Shown here: in pieces, positions 52,578 through 61,776 of the stretch
Layout of the letters: every line of letters begins with the position of its first letter
Numbering within the stretch: the stretch's first letter is position 1
Source of the DNA: an uncultured Bacilli bacterium
GTDB lineage: Bacteria > Bacillota_I > Bacilli_A > RF39 > UBA660
NCBI GenBank assembly: GCA_944350495.1
Contig: CALVOZ010000002.1
Span: 135,421 to 199,420 of the forward strand
Length of the DNA stretch: 64,000 nt
Reading direction: 5' to 3'
Program-made: the position numbers and the translations under genes
The notes under the pieces: generated by a model
What the model was told of the DNA's origin: nothing
Seen by the model: only the letters and a program-made list of their open reading frames with translations
The model's database searches: none

Positions 52578-55500
52578 TTGACCTTTTTAAAATCTCCAAC
52601 ATATCTAATAAATAATATATGTAATGTTTATCTAAAGTAACAATATCTAAAGTAATAATTAATTCTTTATTTTTCATGCCAAATCTAAATTTTCTCGTTA
52701 GCGAACAAACCTCAAGAAATAGTTGATCACCACTAATTTTAGTTGTTATTTTTTGTGGTATATAAATAGCTATAGAATTTTTAGTTTGAATAATCTTATT
52801 AATCCCAATTTCTTTCGCACGATTCTCAAATAATTCTTCATGCATATAAATTAATATTTCCTCATCTAATGGTCCAAATCTATCCTCTAATTCATGTTTA
52901 ATTGTCTCTAAATCTTCCATAGTTTTAATATTATTGATTTTCTGATGAATTTCAATTTTTAATTCTTCTTCAGTAACATAGTTATCGTCAATTGTCGTTG
53001 CAACTTCAAGTAATGGTTGCTCAGTTGTAGTCTCTTCTTCTGGCCTTTTTATTCCTTTCAATTTATCAACTTCATCTTTAAGCATTTTAAGGAATAATTC
53101 AACACCAATAGAATCAATAAATCCAGCTTGTTCACTTCCTAAAATATCACCAGCACCTCTTATTGATAAATCACGCATCGCAATAGAAAAACCACTACCC
53201 AATTCAGTAAATTCTTTAATGACATTTAAACGTTTCATTGCTACATCAGATAATTGTTTTCCCTTGTTATACATTAAATAGCAATATGCTATTTTATTAC
53301 TTCTACCAACACGCCCTCTTATTTGATATAACTGCGACAACCCAAAGCAATCAGCATCAATAATAATTAAAGTATTAACACTTGGAATATCAATACCTGT
53401 TTCAATAATTGTCGTACATAATAAAACATCGTATTCGTGTTCCATAAATCTAATCATTACATCTTCTAATTCTTTTTTATCCATTTTACCATGAGCACAA
53501 ACAATATTAGCTTCTGGGACTAACGTTTGAATATGATGAGATTTAGCACTCATATCTTCAATGCTATTATATAAAATAAATATTTGACCATCACGAGCTA
53601 GTTCTTTATAAATTGCATCTTTAATTATTTTATCATTTTCTTCTAAAACGTAAGTTTGAATAGGATATCTATTAATTGGTGGTGTTTCTATTAGTGATAG
53701 ACTTCTAATACCAGTCATTGACATTTGTAATGTTCTAGGAATTGGCGTTGCTGATAAAGTTAATACATCAATATTAGTTTTGTATTGTTTTATTTTTTCT
53801 TTATGTTTTACCCCAAATCTTTGCTCCTCATCAATTACTAATAATCCTAAATTTTTAAATTCAATATCATCACTTAAAATACGATGAGTACCAATTAATA
53901 AATCTACTTTACCTTCCTTTAATCTTTCAATTATTTGTTTTTGTTTTTTTGGAGTAACAAAGCGATTCATTAATTCTATTTCTACTGGAAAACTTTTAAA
54001 TCTCTCTTTAGCATTATTAAAGTGTTGGGACGATAAAATTGTCGTTGGGCAAAGAAGTGCTACTTGTTTTCCAGACATAATAGCTTTAAATATAGCTCTA
54101 AAAGCTACTTCTGTTTTACCATATCCAACATCACCACAAAGTAAGCGATCCATTGGTGATTTACTCTCCATGTCTTTTTTTATTTCTTCAATTACTCTTA
54201 TTTGATCATCTGTTTCTTCATATATAAATTCTTTTTCAAATTGTAGTTGTTCTTCACCGTCTTTAGCAAACTTATATCCTTCAGCATTTTCTCTTTCCGC
54301 ATATAATTTTAATAATTCACCAGCAATATTTTCTAACTTATTTTTTACTCTTAATTTAGTCTTTTGCCACTCAATTCCTCCTAATTTATTTAACTTAGGA
54401 ATTGATCCATCAGAAGAAGAATATTTTGTAATTAACTCAAGTTTTTCAACTGGAATATATAATTTATCTCCACCTTTATACTCCAACATTAAATAGTCTT
54501 TTTTTAAGCCATTTTTTTCTAGAGTTTTGATTCCACAGTACCTTCCAATACCGTGAACATTGTGAACAATATAATCACCAATTTCAAGTTTATTAATATT
54601 ACGGACTTTGCTACCTATTTTAAAATTAGTTTTATATAGAGTTTGAATATCTCTTTTATTAAATATTTCTTTTTCACTAATAATAATATTTTTATTTATA
54701 ATATAACCTTCAGTTAATGGTTTAACTATTAAATTTATCTTATCATTAAAGATATTATTATTATCAGTAAATACGAGATTATTATTATCTAAATCTTTAA
54801 TTAATTTTGTTGCGCGATATTGAGTATTTACGCAAATAATTACACAGTATTTATCTTTTAAATAGTCATTTAATCTTTTGTTTATATCAGCTATACTTCC
54901 TGTAAAATTTTCTATTTCAGTTGATGTATATCGTGAAACATCTTTTATTCCATCTACTAAATTATCAAAATTCATAAAATAGATTATTTTATTTTTTATA
55001 CTTAATGATAAATCATTCATAAATTTGGTCTTAGGATTAATATTGATAGATTCAGCATATTCACTCATCTCATCAATTAATAAATTGTAATTAGCTAAAA
55101 TACCATTGTAATCATCAAAGAAGACAGTACCACTGCCTATATAATCTAATAAACTATAAGGTTTTATATAGTTAATAATTTCTCTTTGCTTTGCTTTTGA
55201 TGGAATAATTTGACCAATTAAAAATTCTGTCGCAGGAGTTATCTCAATTTTATCTAATTTTTCGATTGTTAACTGACTATCAATATCAAATGCTCTAATA
55301 CTATCAATTGTATCCCCCCAAAATTCAATTCTAACCGGCTTTTTTTGGCCAATCGGAAAAATATCTAATACATATCCTCTAATAGCCATTTCGCCCGTCT
55401 TATTGACTAATGCATCCCTTAAATAGCCAATATTGAATAAATTATTAACTAACTTATCCATTTCATAATTTTCACCCACCGATAGTGATACTAAACTTTT

Positions 55501-55845
55501 TTGATAAATCTCTTTACTAGGTAAAAATCTTAAATAACCCATCAAATTAGTAACAATAATTTTTTTATTTTCAACTATTTCCTTTAAAGTTTCTAACCTA
55601 GTAATCATTAATTCTGGAGAAATTGCTAAAGCCTCACTAGTTAAAAAATCATCCATTGGGAAAAATACAACATCTTTAGTATAATTTAAAATTCTTTGAT
55701 AATATCTATTTGCTTCATATAAAGAAGAACAAACAAATATAACTGATTCTTTTTTTTCTATAAAATATTCATAAGTATATTTAGATCTTAATTCTGGTGT
55801 TAAACCAATAATTCCGCTGTTATCTATATTTTCAAATATATTCAT
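52564..55845 (-). CDS. mfd: Transcription-repair coupling factor
   Basis: 1093 residues from ATG 55845 (AAAGGAGG upstream; a longer start 21 bases earlier overlaps that site). UvrB-homology region (about 1-340), RNA polymerase interaction domain (about 430-500, GDYIVHNVHGIGRYCGI), helicase motor: CGDVGYGKTEVAFRA, LLVIDEEQRFGVKHKEKIK, LSATPIPRTLQM, TTIIETGIDIPSVNTL, QIRGRVGRS; TRCF domain at the end. Removes stalled polymerase and recruits UvrA. Same strand as pth. Confidence 0.97.
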   Translation of the reverse strand: MNIFENIDNSGIIGLTPELRSKYTYEYFIEKKESVIFVCSSLYEANRYYQRILNYTKDVVFFPMDDFLTSEALAISPELMITRLETLKEIVENKKIIVTNLMGYLRFLPSKEIYQKSLVSLSVGENYEMDKLVNNLFNIGYLRDALVNKTGEMAIRGYVLDIFPIGQKKPVRIEFWGDTIDSIRAFDIDSQLTIEKLDKIEITPATEFLIGQIIPSKAKQREIINYIKPYSLLDYIGSGTVFFDDYNGILANYNLLIDEMSEYAESININPKTKFMNDLSLSIKNKIIYFMNFDNLVDGIKDVSRYTSTEIENFTGSIADINKRLNDYLKDKYCVIICVNTQYRATKLIKDLDNNNLVFTDNNNIFNDKINLIVKPLTEGYIINKNIIISEKEIFNKRDIQTLYKTNFKIGSKVRNINKLEIGDYIVHNVHGIGRYCGIKTLEKNGLKKDYLMLEYKGGDKLYIPVEKLELITKYSSSDGSIPKLNKLGGIEWQKTKLRVKNKLENIAGELLKLYAERENAEGYKFAKDGEEQLQFEKEFIYEETDDQIRVIEEIKKDMESKSPMDRLLCGDVGYGKTEVAFRAIFKAIMSGKQVALLCPTTILSSQHFNNAKERFKSFPVEIELMNRFVTPKKQKQIIERLKEGKVDLLIGTHRILSDDIEFKNLGLLVIDEEQRFGVKHKEKIKQYKTNIDVLTLSATPIPRTLQMSMTGIRSLSLIETPPINRYPIQTYVLEENDKIIKDAIYKELARDGQIFILYNSIEDMSAKSHHIQTLVPEANIVCAHGKMDKKELEDVMIRFMEHEYDVLLCTTIIETGIDIPSVNTLIIIDADCFGLSQLYQIRGRVGRSNKIAYCYLMYNKGKQLSDVAMKRLNVIKEFTELGSGFSIAMRDLSIRGAGDILGSEQAGFIDSIGVELFLKMLKDEVDKLKGIKRPEEETTTEQPLLEVATTIDDNYVTEEELKIEIHQKINNIKTMEDLETIKHELEDRFGPLDEEILIYMHEELFENRAKEIGINKIIQTKNSIAIYIPQKITTKISGDQLFLEVCSLTRKFRFGMKNKELIITLDIVTLDKHYIYYLLDMLEILKRSIKEQ

Positions 55846-55864
55846 AAATCCTCCTTTACACGAC

Positions 55865-55887
55865 AAAAATGATACAAAGTATCATTC
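55865..55887 (-). terminator. Terminator of the 279-residue gene
   Basis: AATGATAC / GTATCATT hairpin and T run on the minus strand, ahead of mfd. Confidence 0.7.
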
Positions 55888-56726
55888 TAATTACTTAATG
55901 TTTTTCTTGAAATATTAACATCTTCAGTTGTAGTATATGTCTTCATCAATTCATCCATATATTCTTTTTCAAATTCTGATAATTCATATAAAACTACCTC
56001 ATTTGAAGGACCTAAAACGCCTTTTCTTTCATACCTTCTAAAATTAGGTTCTTTAGGTATTGCATAAGTTTCACGTTCAAATTGGTAATTTCTATCCCAA
56101 TCATATGAACTTCTTCCATCCTCTTGAACTGGTTCTGGAATAAAACACCCATCATATTGAGGCTTTATTTCTAAAGCAGCCATAACTGTTTTAGCATACG
56201 GAATTAAATCCTGTTCTCTAATACCGTATAAAATATCTGCTTTTTCTTCACTTACTTCATCAATTTGTGAACATGCAAACATTATAATATGCTCACCATG
56301 ACCTAATTTAGCATGTCTACCATCACCTAAACCTCGATATTCATATGCCAAGCGTTTAAATCTTTCAGGTGTAATACCAAGTTTTTCTTTATCTTCATCG
56401 CTCAATCTTAATTTAGGCATAATAACTCTAATAGAAAACTCTTTAGAATTTTTAGGTTTTGAATAAATTAAATTAGCTCTTTTACGACTACCATATTCTA
56501 AAGCTTCCCTAATTCTTTCTGTTCTTTCAACAAATGACATTTCTCGTTTAATGGTAAATTCATCAATTGGCATTCTAGTCCATGATTTTTTTAAAAATTC
56601 TTTCATTTGAATAGCTTCTGCTTGATATGAAGTTGAATGATGAAAATATGTATATTGAGTAGGAATAATAATTGCATCAAGGCTTCTTAAATAATTTATT
56701 GCTTCTTCTAAAGTTTCTATTGTCAT
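55887..56726 (-). CDS. Hypothetical protein between pth and mfd
   Basis: 279 residues, strongly charged, no membrane span. Distinct pieces: YTYFHHSTSYQAEAIQMKEF, a Lys/Arg-rich EYGSRKRANLIYSKPKN, LGDGRHAKLGHGEHIIMFA and a Glu/Tyr-rich end. The two His-rich segments could bind metal, but no known motif fits. 9 bases upstream of pth's end in the same direction. In Bacillus no such gene lies between spoVC (pth) and mfd. Not recognised. Confidence 0.6.
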   Translation of the reverse strand: MTIETLEEAINYLRSLDAIIIPTQYTYFHHSTSYQAEAIQMKEFLKKSWTRMPIDEFTIKREMSFVERTERIREALEYGSRKRANLIYSKPKNSKEFSIRVIMPKLRLSDEDKEKLGITPERFKRLAYEYRGLGDGRHAKLGHGEHIIMFACSQIDEVSEEKADILYGIREQDLIPYAKTVMAALEIKPQYDGCFIPEPVQEDGRSSYDWDRNYQFERETYAIPKEPNFRRYERKGVLGPSNEVVLYELSEFEKEYMDELMKTYTTTEDVNISRKTLSN

Positions 56727-56734
56727 AAATCCTC

Positions 56735-57289
56735 CTAATTGTATTTATTCATTAAATTATCAAAAGATATTATTAAATAATCTTCAATAATACTTGGTAT
56801 TTTACTAATAATTGGTTGTAATAATTCTTTTTCTTCTTTAGTAAATTTACCCAAAACATAATCTTTAGTATCAATTAGTTTATTATTTGAAATACCTACT
56901 TTAATTCTTTTATATTCTTTAGTGTTTAAGTTTTGTTCTATGTTTTTTAAACCGTTATGACCTCCACTAGACCCTTTATATCTTAATCTATAAGTGCCAA
57001 CATTTGTATCTAAATCATCACAAATAATTAATACATCATCAATATTGATTTTAAAGAAACTAACAAAATCTCTTATTACTTCACCCGATAAATTCATATA
57101 CTTACCAGGTTTTAAAAGGATGATCCTTTCATTATTATAATTGAATTGAGTATATGAACCATTAAATTTTTTACTATTAAAATTAACGCAAAAATGTTTT
57201 GCAATCTCATCAATACACATAAATCCAATATTATGTCTTGTATTTTCATATTCTTTTCCAGGATTACCTAATCCAACTATTAATTTCAT
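56735..57289 (-). CDS. pth: Peptidyl-tRNA hydrolase
   Basis: 184 residues from ATG 57289 (GAAGGTGAG upstream; the in-frame start 18 bases earlier overlaps rsmI). LIVGLGNPGKEYENTRHNIGF (catalytic His), LKPGKYMNLSGEVI (Asn) and CDDLDTNVGTYRLRYKGSSG. Recycles peptidyl-tRNA dropped from ribosomes. Follows rsmI. Confidence 0.96.
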   Translation of the reverse strand: MKLIVGLGNPGKEYENTRHNIGFMCIDEIAKHFCVNFNSKKFNGSYTQFNYNNERIILLKPGKYMNLSGEVIRDFVSFFKINIDDVLIICDDLDTNVGTYRLRYKGSSGGHNGLKNIEQNLNTKEYKRIKVGISNNKLIDTKDYVLGKFTKEEKELLQPIISKIPSIIEDYLIISFDNLMNKYN

Positions 57290-57290
57290 A

Positions 57291-58142
57291 TTACTCACCT
57301 TCTTCACTTTTTAAATATTGACTATATACTTCACTTTTCTTTAAACCACGCTCTTTAGATACAGCCTTAATAGCATCCATTTTATTCATACCACTGTTAA
57401 TATAAATATTTATATGACTTATTAAGTCTATACTAGAAAAATCTTCTATTTCTGTATTTCCTTCGACTACCAACACCATTTCACCTTTATATTCATTGTT
57501 TTGAGCAATTATTTCTTCAATTGTTCCACGATAAACTTCCTCATATTTTTTAGTTATTTCCCGGGAAATACTCATTTTACGATTACCACCAAATACTTCT
57601 TTTAATGATTCTAATGTTTCTTTAATACGATGAGGTGCTTCGTAAAAAATCATGGTTGGTTTACTTAATTTTAATTCTTCTAATTCTTTCTTTTTTTTAG
57701 ATTTTTTGCTATTTAAAAAACCATAAAAAGTAAAAGGCATTGGTGCTATACCAGACATAATAAGTGCCGGAATTAAAGCTGTGGCACCGGGTAAACCTAC
57801 AACATTATATCCCATATTAATAACATAACGTGCTAATTCAAACCCTGGATCACTAATAACAGGAGTTCCTCTATCACTTACTAATCCAACATTTTTTCTA
57901 CTACTTAAATATTCAATAATTTTATCTTTATTAGTAGCTTCATTGTGTTCATGATTTGCAATTAACTTCTTTTTAATATTTAAAGCGGATAATAATTTAC
58001 CAGTCTCTCTAGTATCTTCACAAAAAATAACGTCAACTTCACTTAGAATTTTAACCGTACGATAAGTTAAATCATCCATATTACCAATAGGTGTTGGAAT
58101 TAAATATAAAGTTGGGCTTTCATCATAACTCTTTTGACTCAT
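57291..58142 (-). CDS. rsmI: 16S rRNA (cytidine-1402-2'-O)-methyltransferase
   Basis: 283 residues. Tetrapyrrole-methylase fold: LIPTPIGNMDDLTYR, FCEDTRETGKLLS, VGLVSDRGTPVISDPGFELA (SAM site), PGATALIPALIMSGI and MIFYEAPHRIKETL. Ribose-methylates C1402 in the decoding centre. Start ATG with an upstream AGGTGA. In the run trmN6-rsmI-pth. Confidence 0.95.
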   Translation of the reverse strand: MSQKSYDESPTLYLIPTPIGNMDDLTYRTVKILSEVDVIFCEDTRETGKLLSALNIKKKLIANHEHNEATNKDKIIEYLSSRKNVGLVSDRGTPVISDPGFELARYVINMGYNVVGLPGATALIPALIMSGIAPMPFTFYGFLNSKKSKKKKELEELKLSKPTMIFYEAPHRIKETLESLKEVFGGNRKMSISREITKKYEEVYRGTIEEIIAQNNEYKGEMVLVVEGNTEIEDFSSIDLISHINIYINSGMNKMDAIKAVSKERGLKKSEVYSQYLKSEEGE

Positions 58143-58150
58143 AATTCACC

Positions 58151-58876
58151 TCAGTTTTCTTCAAAGAAAACCTTAATTTGATCAGTATATTCCCCATTTT
58201 CATTATGTGAATATAAAGGATTACATACTTTCAATCCTGGTTTTCCATTTTTTCTACCTTCAATTAAAAGAATATTAGCTTCCTCATTTGTTCTAGGATA
58301 AACAAATTGAATTCTCTTAGGCTCAATATTATATTTTTTCATTGTTTCTAATATTTCTAACATTCTTTCTGGACGATGTACCATACCAAAAACACCATTA
58401 TTATCTAATAATCTTGACGATATTTTTATTAATTCATCTAAATTAAGACAGACTTCATGTCGAGCAATAGTTTTATAATCATTTTTGTTAATATTAGAAC
58501 TTTCTGTATACTTAAAAAATGGTGGATTACATGTTATTATTTGATAACTACAGTTATTCCATTTTTTTTCTACTTCTTTAATATCACCATTTATTATTTT
58601 TATTTGGCCTTCTTTATTATTTATTTTTATTGATTCACACGCTAAAGCGTAGACATCCTTTTGAATCTCTACACCTGTTATTTTAGCTTTTGTCTTCGTA
58701 GATAATATTAATGGTATAGGCGCATTACCACTACCTATATCAAGAATGTTTTTAGTATTTTTAGGAATTGTAATAAAATTAGGTAATAACACTGAATCTA
58801 ATGAAAAGTTAAACATCTCACTATCTTGAATAATATATAAATCTTTATATCCCAATAAATAATTAGTTACTTTCAT
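58151..58876 (-). CDS. tRNA1(Val) (adenine-N6)-methyltransferase-like protein
   Basis: 241 residues. Class I SAM fold: ILDIGSGNAPIPLILS (motif I), ITGVEIQKDVYALA (acidic), QIITCNPPFFKY (NPPF for N6-adenine) and GVFGMVHRPERM. YabB/TrmN6 family. Overlaps ricT by 14 bases and precedes rsmI, exactly as yabB-yabC in Bacillus. Confidence 0.92.
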   Translation of the reverse strand: MKVTNYLLGYKDLYIIQDSEMFNFSLDSVLLPNFITIPKNTKNILDIGSGNAPIPLILSTKTKAKITGVEIQKDVYALACESIKINNKEGQIKIINGDIKEVEKKWNNCSYQIITCNPPFFKYTESSNINKNDYKTIARHEVCLNLDELIKISSRLLDNNGVFGMVHRPERMLEILETMKKYNIEPKRIQFVYPRTNEEANILLIEGRKNGKPGLKVCNPLYSHNENGEYTDQIKVFFEEN

Positions 58877-59660
58877 TTTCTTCCTTGTTAAATTCTACAA
58901 TACCAACATTTGGAATATCGACACGATATGTACCTTTTAAAATATCAATATTTAAAACTTTTCCTTCACCCTTTTCAGTCTTAATCTTTTTTCCTACTTT
59001 AGGCATTCCTTGGCGGCACTCTTTATAGCACTCATCTTCATATTTTAAACAACAAAGCAATCTACCACAAACACCATTAATTTTAGTCGGATTTAAGGCA
59101 ATATTTTGATTCTTGGCCATATTAATAGAAACTGAATCAAAATCAGACATAAATTTAGCGCAACAAAGGGTTCTTCCACATTGGCCATATCCTCCTATTT
59201 CTTTAGCCTTATCTCTAACCCCTATTTGTCTTAACTCTATACGTGTTTTATAAATATTAGCTAAATCTTTGGCTAAATTTCTAAAATCAACACGTTCATC
59301 AGCCATAAAACGAATATATAATTGTTTTCGATCAAAGGTAAAACTTGCATCGATAACATACATATTTAGTTTATTTTTTTCAATTAACTCACGACATTTA
59401 ATAACAGCCTCTTGCGCCTTTTTCTTATTTTCCTCACATTTTTCAAGGTCTTTATTAGTTGCTTTTTTTACAATCTTACTCAACGGACTTTTTAAGTCTT
59501 CTTCATCTATTTCATAAACATTTGTTCTTATAATTCCAATTTGAGTACCTCTTTCAGTTTCAACTATTACTTTTTCTCCAACTTCAAAAGTTTGATCATT
59601 AGGAGAAAAATGATAAACTTTTCCATTTTCTTTAAAAGAAACTCCAATTACTTTTATCAT
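58863..59660 (-). CDS. ricT: RicT (YaaT, PSP1 domain) protein
   Basis: 265 residues. PSP1 C-terminal region with the conserved Cys clusters GGYGQCGRTLCCAKF and GVCGRLLCCLKYEDECYKEC that bind [4Fe-4S] in the RicAFT complex. In Bacillus RicAFT aids RNase Y processing and Spo0A phosphorylation for sporulation and competence. One base from holB, 14-base overlap with the trmN6-like gene. Confidence 0.94.
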   Translation of the reverse strand: MIKVIGVSFKENGKVYHFSPNDQTFEVGEKVIVETERGTQIGIIRTNVYEIDEEDLKSPLSKIVKKATNKDLEKCEENKKKAQEAVIKCRELIEKNKLNMYVIDASFTFDRKQLYIRFMADERVDFRNLAKDLANIYKTRIELRQIGVRDKAKEIGGYGQCGRTLCCAKFMSDFDSVSINMAKNQNIALNPTKINGVCGRLLCCLKYEDECYKECRQGMPKVGKKIKTEKGEGKVLNIDILKGTYRVDIPNVGIVEFNKEENESN

Positions 59661-59661
59661 T

Positions 59662-60621
59662 TTATCCCTCCACTAATTTTATAACTAATTTATCTAATAA
59701 CATTGTATTGTTAACATTAAACTTTATTTTTTCACTTAAATCAACTAATATTTCAATGTTTTTACACAATTTTAAAATATTTATTGAATCAGCTAATATT
59801 GAAATATCTTTCTCATATTGAAAAAAATATTCCAAAGGTCTTTTTAATTTATAATTTAAGATGTCCTTATAATATAATATCATCCAATTAAATGCAAATT
59901 CCAGTTGTTTCTTATCATTAAATAGTTCCAATAATGGTTTGTTTTTATAAATAATAGCTTTGTTTTTGTGTTTTTCAATGTAATTAATATATTCAACTAT
60001 TGCATCTATTTTAGTGCTAGAACATTCATCATTTAAAAAATTATTAATATCTTCGTTGTTATTATAAGTATGGTAAGCTAACAAAGATTTTGTGTCTTTA
60101 TTTTTTATTTTATCTTGTGGTCTAATTAAAGACAATAATTGACATCTAGACTTAATAGTTCCAAGTACCTGATAAATATTCTCAGTTGTTAAAATTGCAA
60201 TTATTCCTTCTGATGGTTCCTCAAGAAACTTTAAAATTGAATTAGCAGAAGCATTATTCAACTTTTCAGCACCTTTTATAATATAAACTTTCTTATTACC
60301 TATTAAGGCTTTTTTACTAAACTCTTTTTGAAGTTCTTCTAATTGTTCTTTCTTAATCCATTGTCCTTCTGGTTCGATAATTTTTAATTCAATAAAATTG
60401 TTAGAATCAATAGCTTCACATTGACCACAATCACCGCATAATTTACTATTTGTATATTTATTGGGACATAACAGATATTTAGCAAATGCTAAAACAAAAT
60501 CTGTACCTTTTTGATATCCATTAAATTCAATTAAATAAGCATGACTTATTTTATTTTTATTAATAGAATTATAAAGTAATTTATAAATTATTGGTTGTTC
60601 ACTTTTAAATTCGTCAAGCAT
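59662..60621 (-). CDS. holB: DNA polymerase III delta-prime subunit
   Basis: 319 residues. Clamp-loader delta' with degenerate Walker A (EFNGYQKGTDF), zinc-binding Cys (CPNK...CGDCGQC), IKGAEKLNNASANSILKFLEEPSEG (Walker B-like) and TIKSRCQLLSL (SRC). Loads the sliding clamp with DnaX. Between bofA and ricT. Confidence 0.92.
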   Translation of the reverse strand: MLDEFKSEQPIIYKLLYNSINKNKISHAYLIEFNGYQKGTDFVLAFAKYLLCPNKYTNSKLCGDCGQCEAIDSNNFIELKIIEPEGQWIKKEQLEELQKEFSKKALIGNKKVYIIKGAEKLNNASANSILKFLEEPSEGIIAILTTENIYQVLGTIKSRCQLLSLIRPQDKIKNKDTKSLLAYHTYNNNEDINNFLNDECSSTKIDAIVEYINYIEKHKNKAIIYKNKPLLELFNDKKQLEFAFNWMILYYKDILNYKLKRPLEYFFQYEKDISILADSINILKLCKNIEILVDLSEKIKFNVNNTMLLDKLVIKLVEG

Positions 60622-60630
60622 ACTAACCTC

Positions 60631-60816
60631 CTAATAAATAAAAATTAACATTAAAATTAGTGAAATTAATGCGGGTATCCCTAATATCGAAACAGCTAAT
60701 ACAGTAACAATATTAATAGGAATAATTAAGTTTAATGGTTGTGATAATAAATTATATCCATATATCAAAAAAGAACTAATAATGATTTTTTTAAGTAATT
60801 TAAAAATATTAGTCAT
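60631..60816 (-). CDS. bofA: BofA-family pro-sigma-K processing inhibitor
   Basis: 61 residues from ATG 60816 (ATAGGTGAT upstream). Two membrane helices; the family pattern reads YGYNLLSQPLNLIIPINIVT and VSILGIPALISLILML. Controls SpoIVFB in the late sporulation checkpoint where present. Its position after recR is as in Bacillus (bofA after yaaL). Confidence 0.82.
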   Translation of the reverse strand: MTNIFKLLKKIIISSFLIYGYNLLSQPLNLIIPINIVTVLAVSILGIPALISLILMLIFIY

Positions 60817-60853
60817 AGTATCACCTATAACAAAATATTCTTGTTTTATTAAA

Positions 60854-61462
60854 TTAATCACCATTAGATATTTTTTTACGATTTTCTAATGCTAACTCTA
60901 ATGTTAATGAGTCGACATAGTCAATATCTGCTCCCAGTGGTACTCCATGCGCAATTTTTGAAACAATAACATCTGTATTTTGCAACATTTTAGAAATATA
61001 TAATGAGGTAGTTTCTCCTTCAACACTTGGTTTTACAGCCAAAATGATCTCTTTAATATTTTCTTTTTTTATTCGTTCTAATAATTGTGGAATATTGATA
61101 TCTTCAGGATTAATACCTTCTAATGGCGAAATTAAGCCATTAATAACATGGTATTTTCCATTAAATGTCCCTATTTTTTCAAACATCATAATATTTTTGG
61201 GGTCTTCAACAACACACAAAACGTCCTGATCACGTGAATCATCCTTGCATATTTCACAAATATCATCTTCTGTATAATTATTACAAATTGAGCATTTTTT
61301 TATTTTTGTTTTAACATCATATAATGATTTTGAAAAAACATCAACGACTTCTTGATCCATCTTTAGAGTTGATAAAGCTAATCTTTCAGCTGTTTTCTCA
61401 CCAATTCCAGGAAGTTTTTGAAAACATTCAATTAAATTTTGCAATGTTCTTGGGTATTTCAT
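60854..61462 (-). CDS. recR: Recombination protein RecR
   Basis: 202 residues. HhH FQKLPGIGEKTAERLALSTL, zinc finger CSICNNYTEDDICEIC, Toprim segment VLCVVEDPKNIMMFEKIG...YHVINGLISPLEGI and Walker-like PSVEGETTSLYI. Works with RecO/RecF in gap repair. Shares one base with ybaB. Confidence 0.97.
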   Translation of the reverse strand: MKYPRTLQNLIECFQKLPGIGEKTAERLALSTLKMDQEVVDVFSKSLYDVKTKIKKCSICNNYTEDDICEICKDDSRDQDVLCVVEDPKNIMMFEKIGTFNGKYHVINGLISPLEGINPEDINIPQLLERIKKENIKEIILAVKPSVEGETTSLYISKMLQNTDVIVSKIAHGVPLGADIDYVDSLTLELALENRKKISNGD

Positions 61463-61761
61463 TAAAATAAACCTGCTGGTAATCCTTTAGTATATGGTCC
61501 CATTTTTTCTTCAGTTGTTTTATCAATTTGTTTCATTGCATCATTGATTGCTACCATCAACATATCTTCTAACATTTCTACTTCATCTTTATCTAGGCTT
61601 TCAGCATCAATTTTAACTGATTTAACTACTTTTTTTCCACTTAAGACAACAGTTACTAATGATGACTTCCCTTCAAAATCCATAGCTTCTATTTCTTTTT
61701 GAGCCTCCATTAATCCTTTTTGCATTTTTTGGGCTTGTTTTAACATAGCTTGCATATTCAT
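61462..61761 (-). CDS. YbaB/EbfC nucleoid-associated protein
   Basis: 99 residues with the usual MQAMLKQAQKMQKGLMEAQK helix, VTVVLSGKKVVKSVKID beta core and an end KMGPYTKGLPAGLF. DNA-binding dimer always encoded between dnaX and recR in Bacillota. Confidence 0.95.
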   Translation of the reverse strand: MNMQAMLKQAQKMQKGLMEAQKEIEAMDFEGKSSLVTVVLSGKKVVKSVKIDAESLDKDEVEMLEDMLMVAINDAMKQIDKTTEEKMGPYTKGLPAGLF

Positions 61762-61776
61762 ATTTATTCCTTCTTT

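Noticed and set aside
57550-57575. CCCGGG-containing inverted repeat TTTCCCGGGAAA (also at 11352)
   Set aside because: Codes for ordinary residues in rsmI and the TPR gene; occurrence twice in 64 kb is probably chance.
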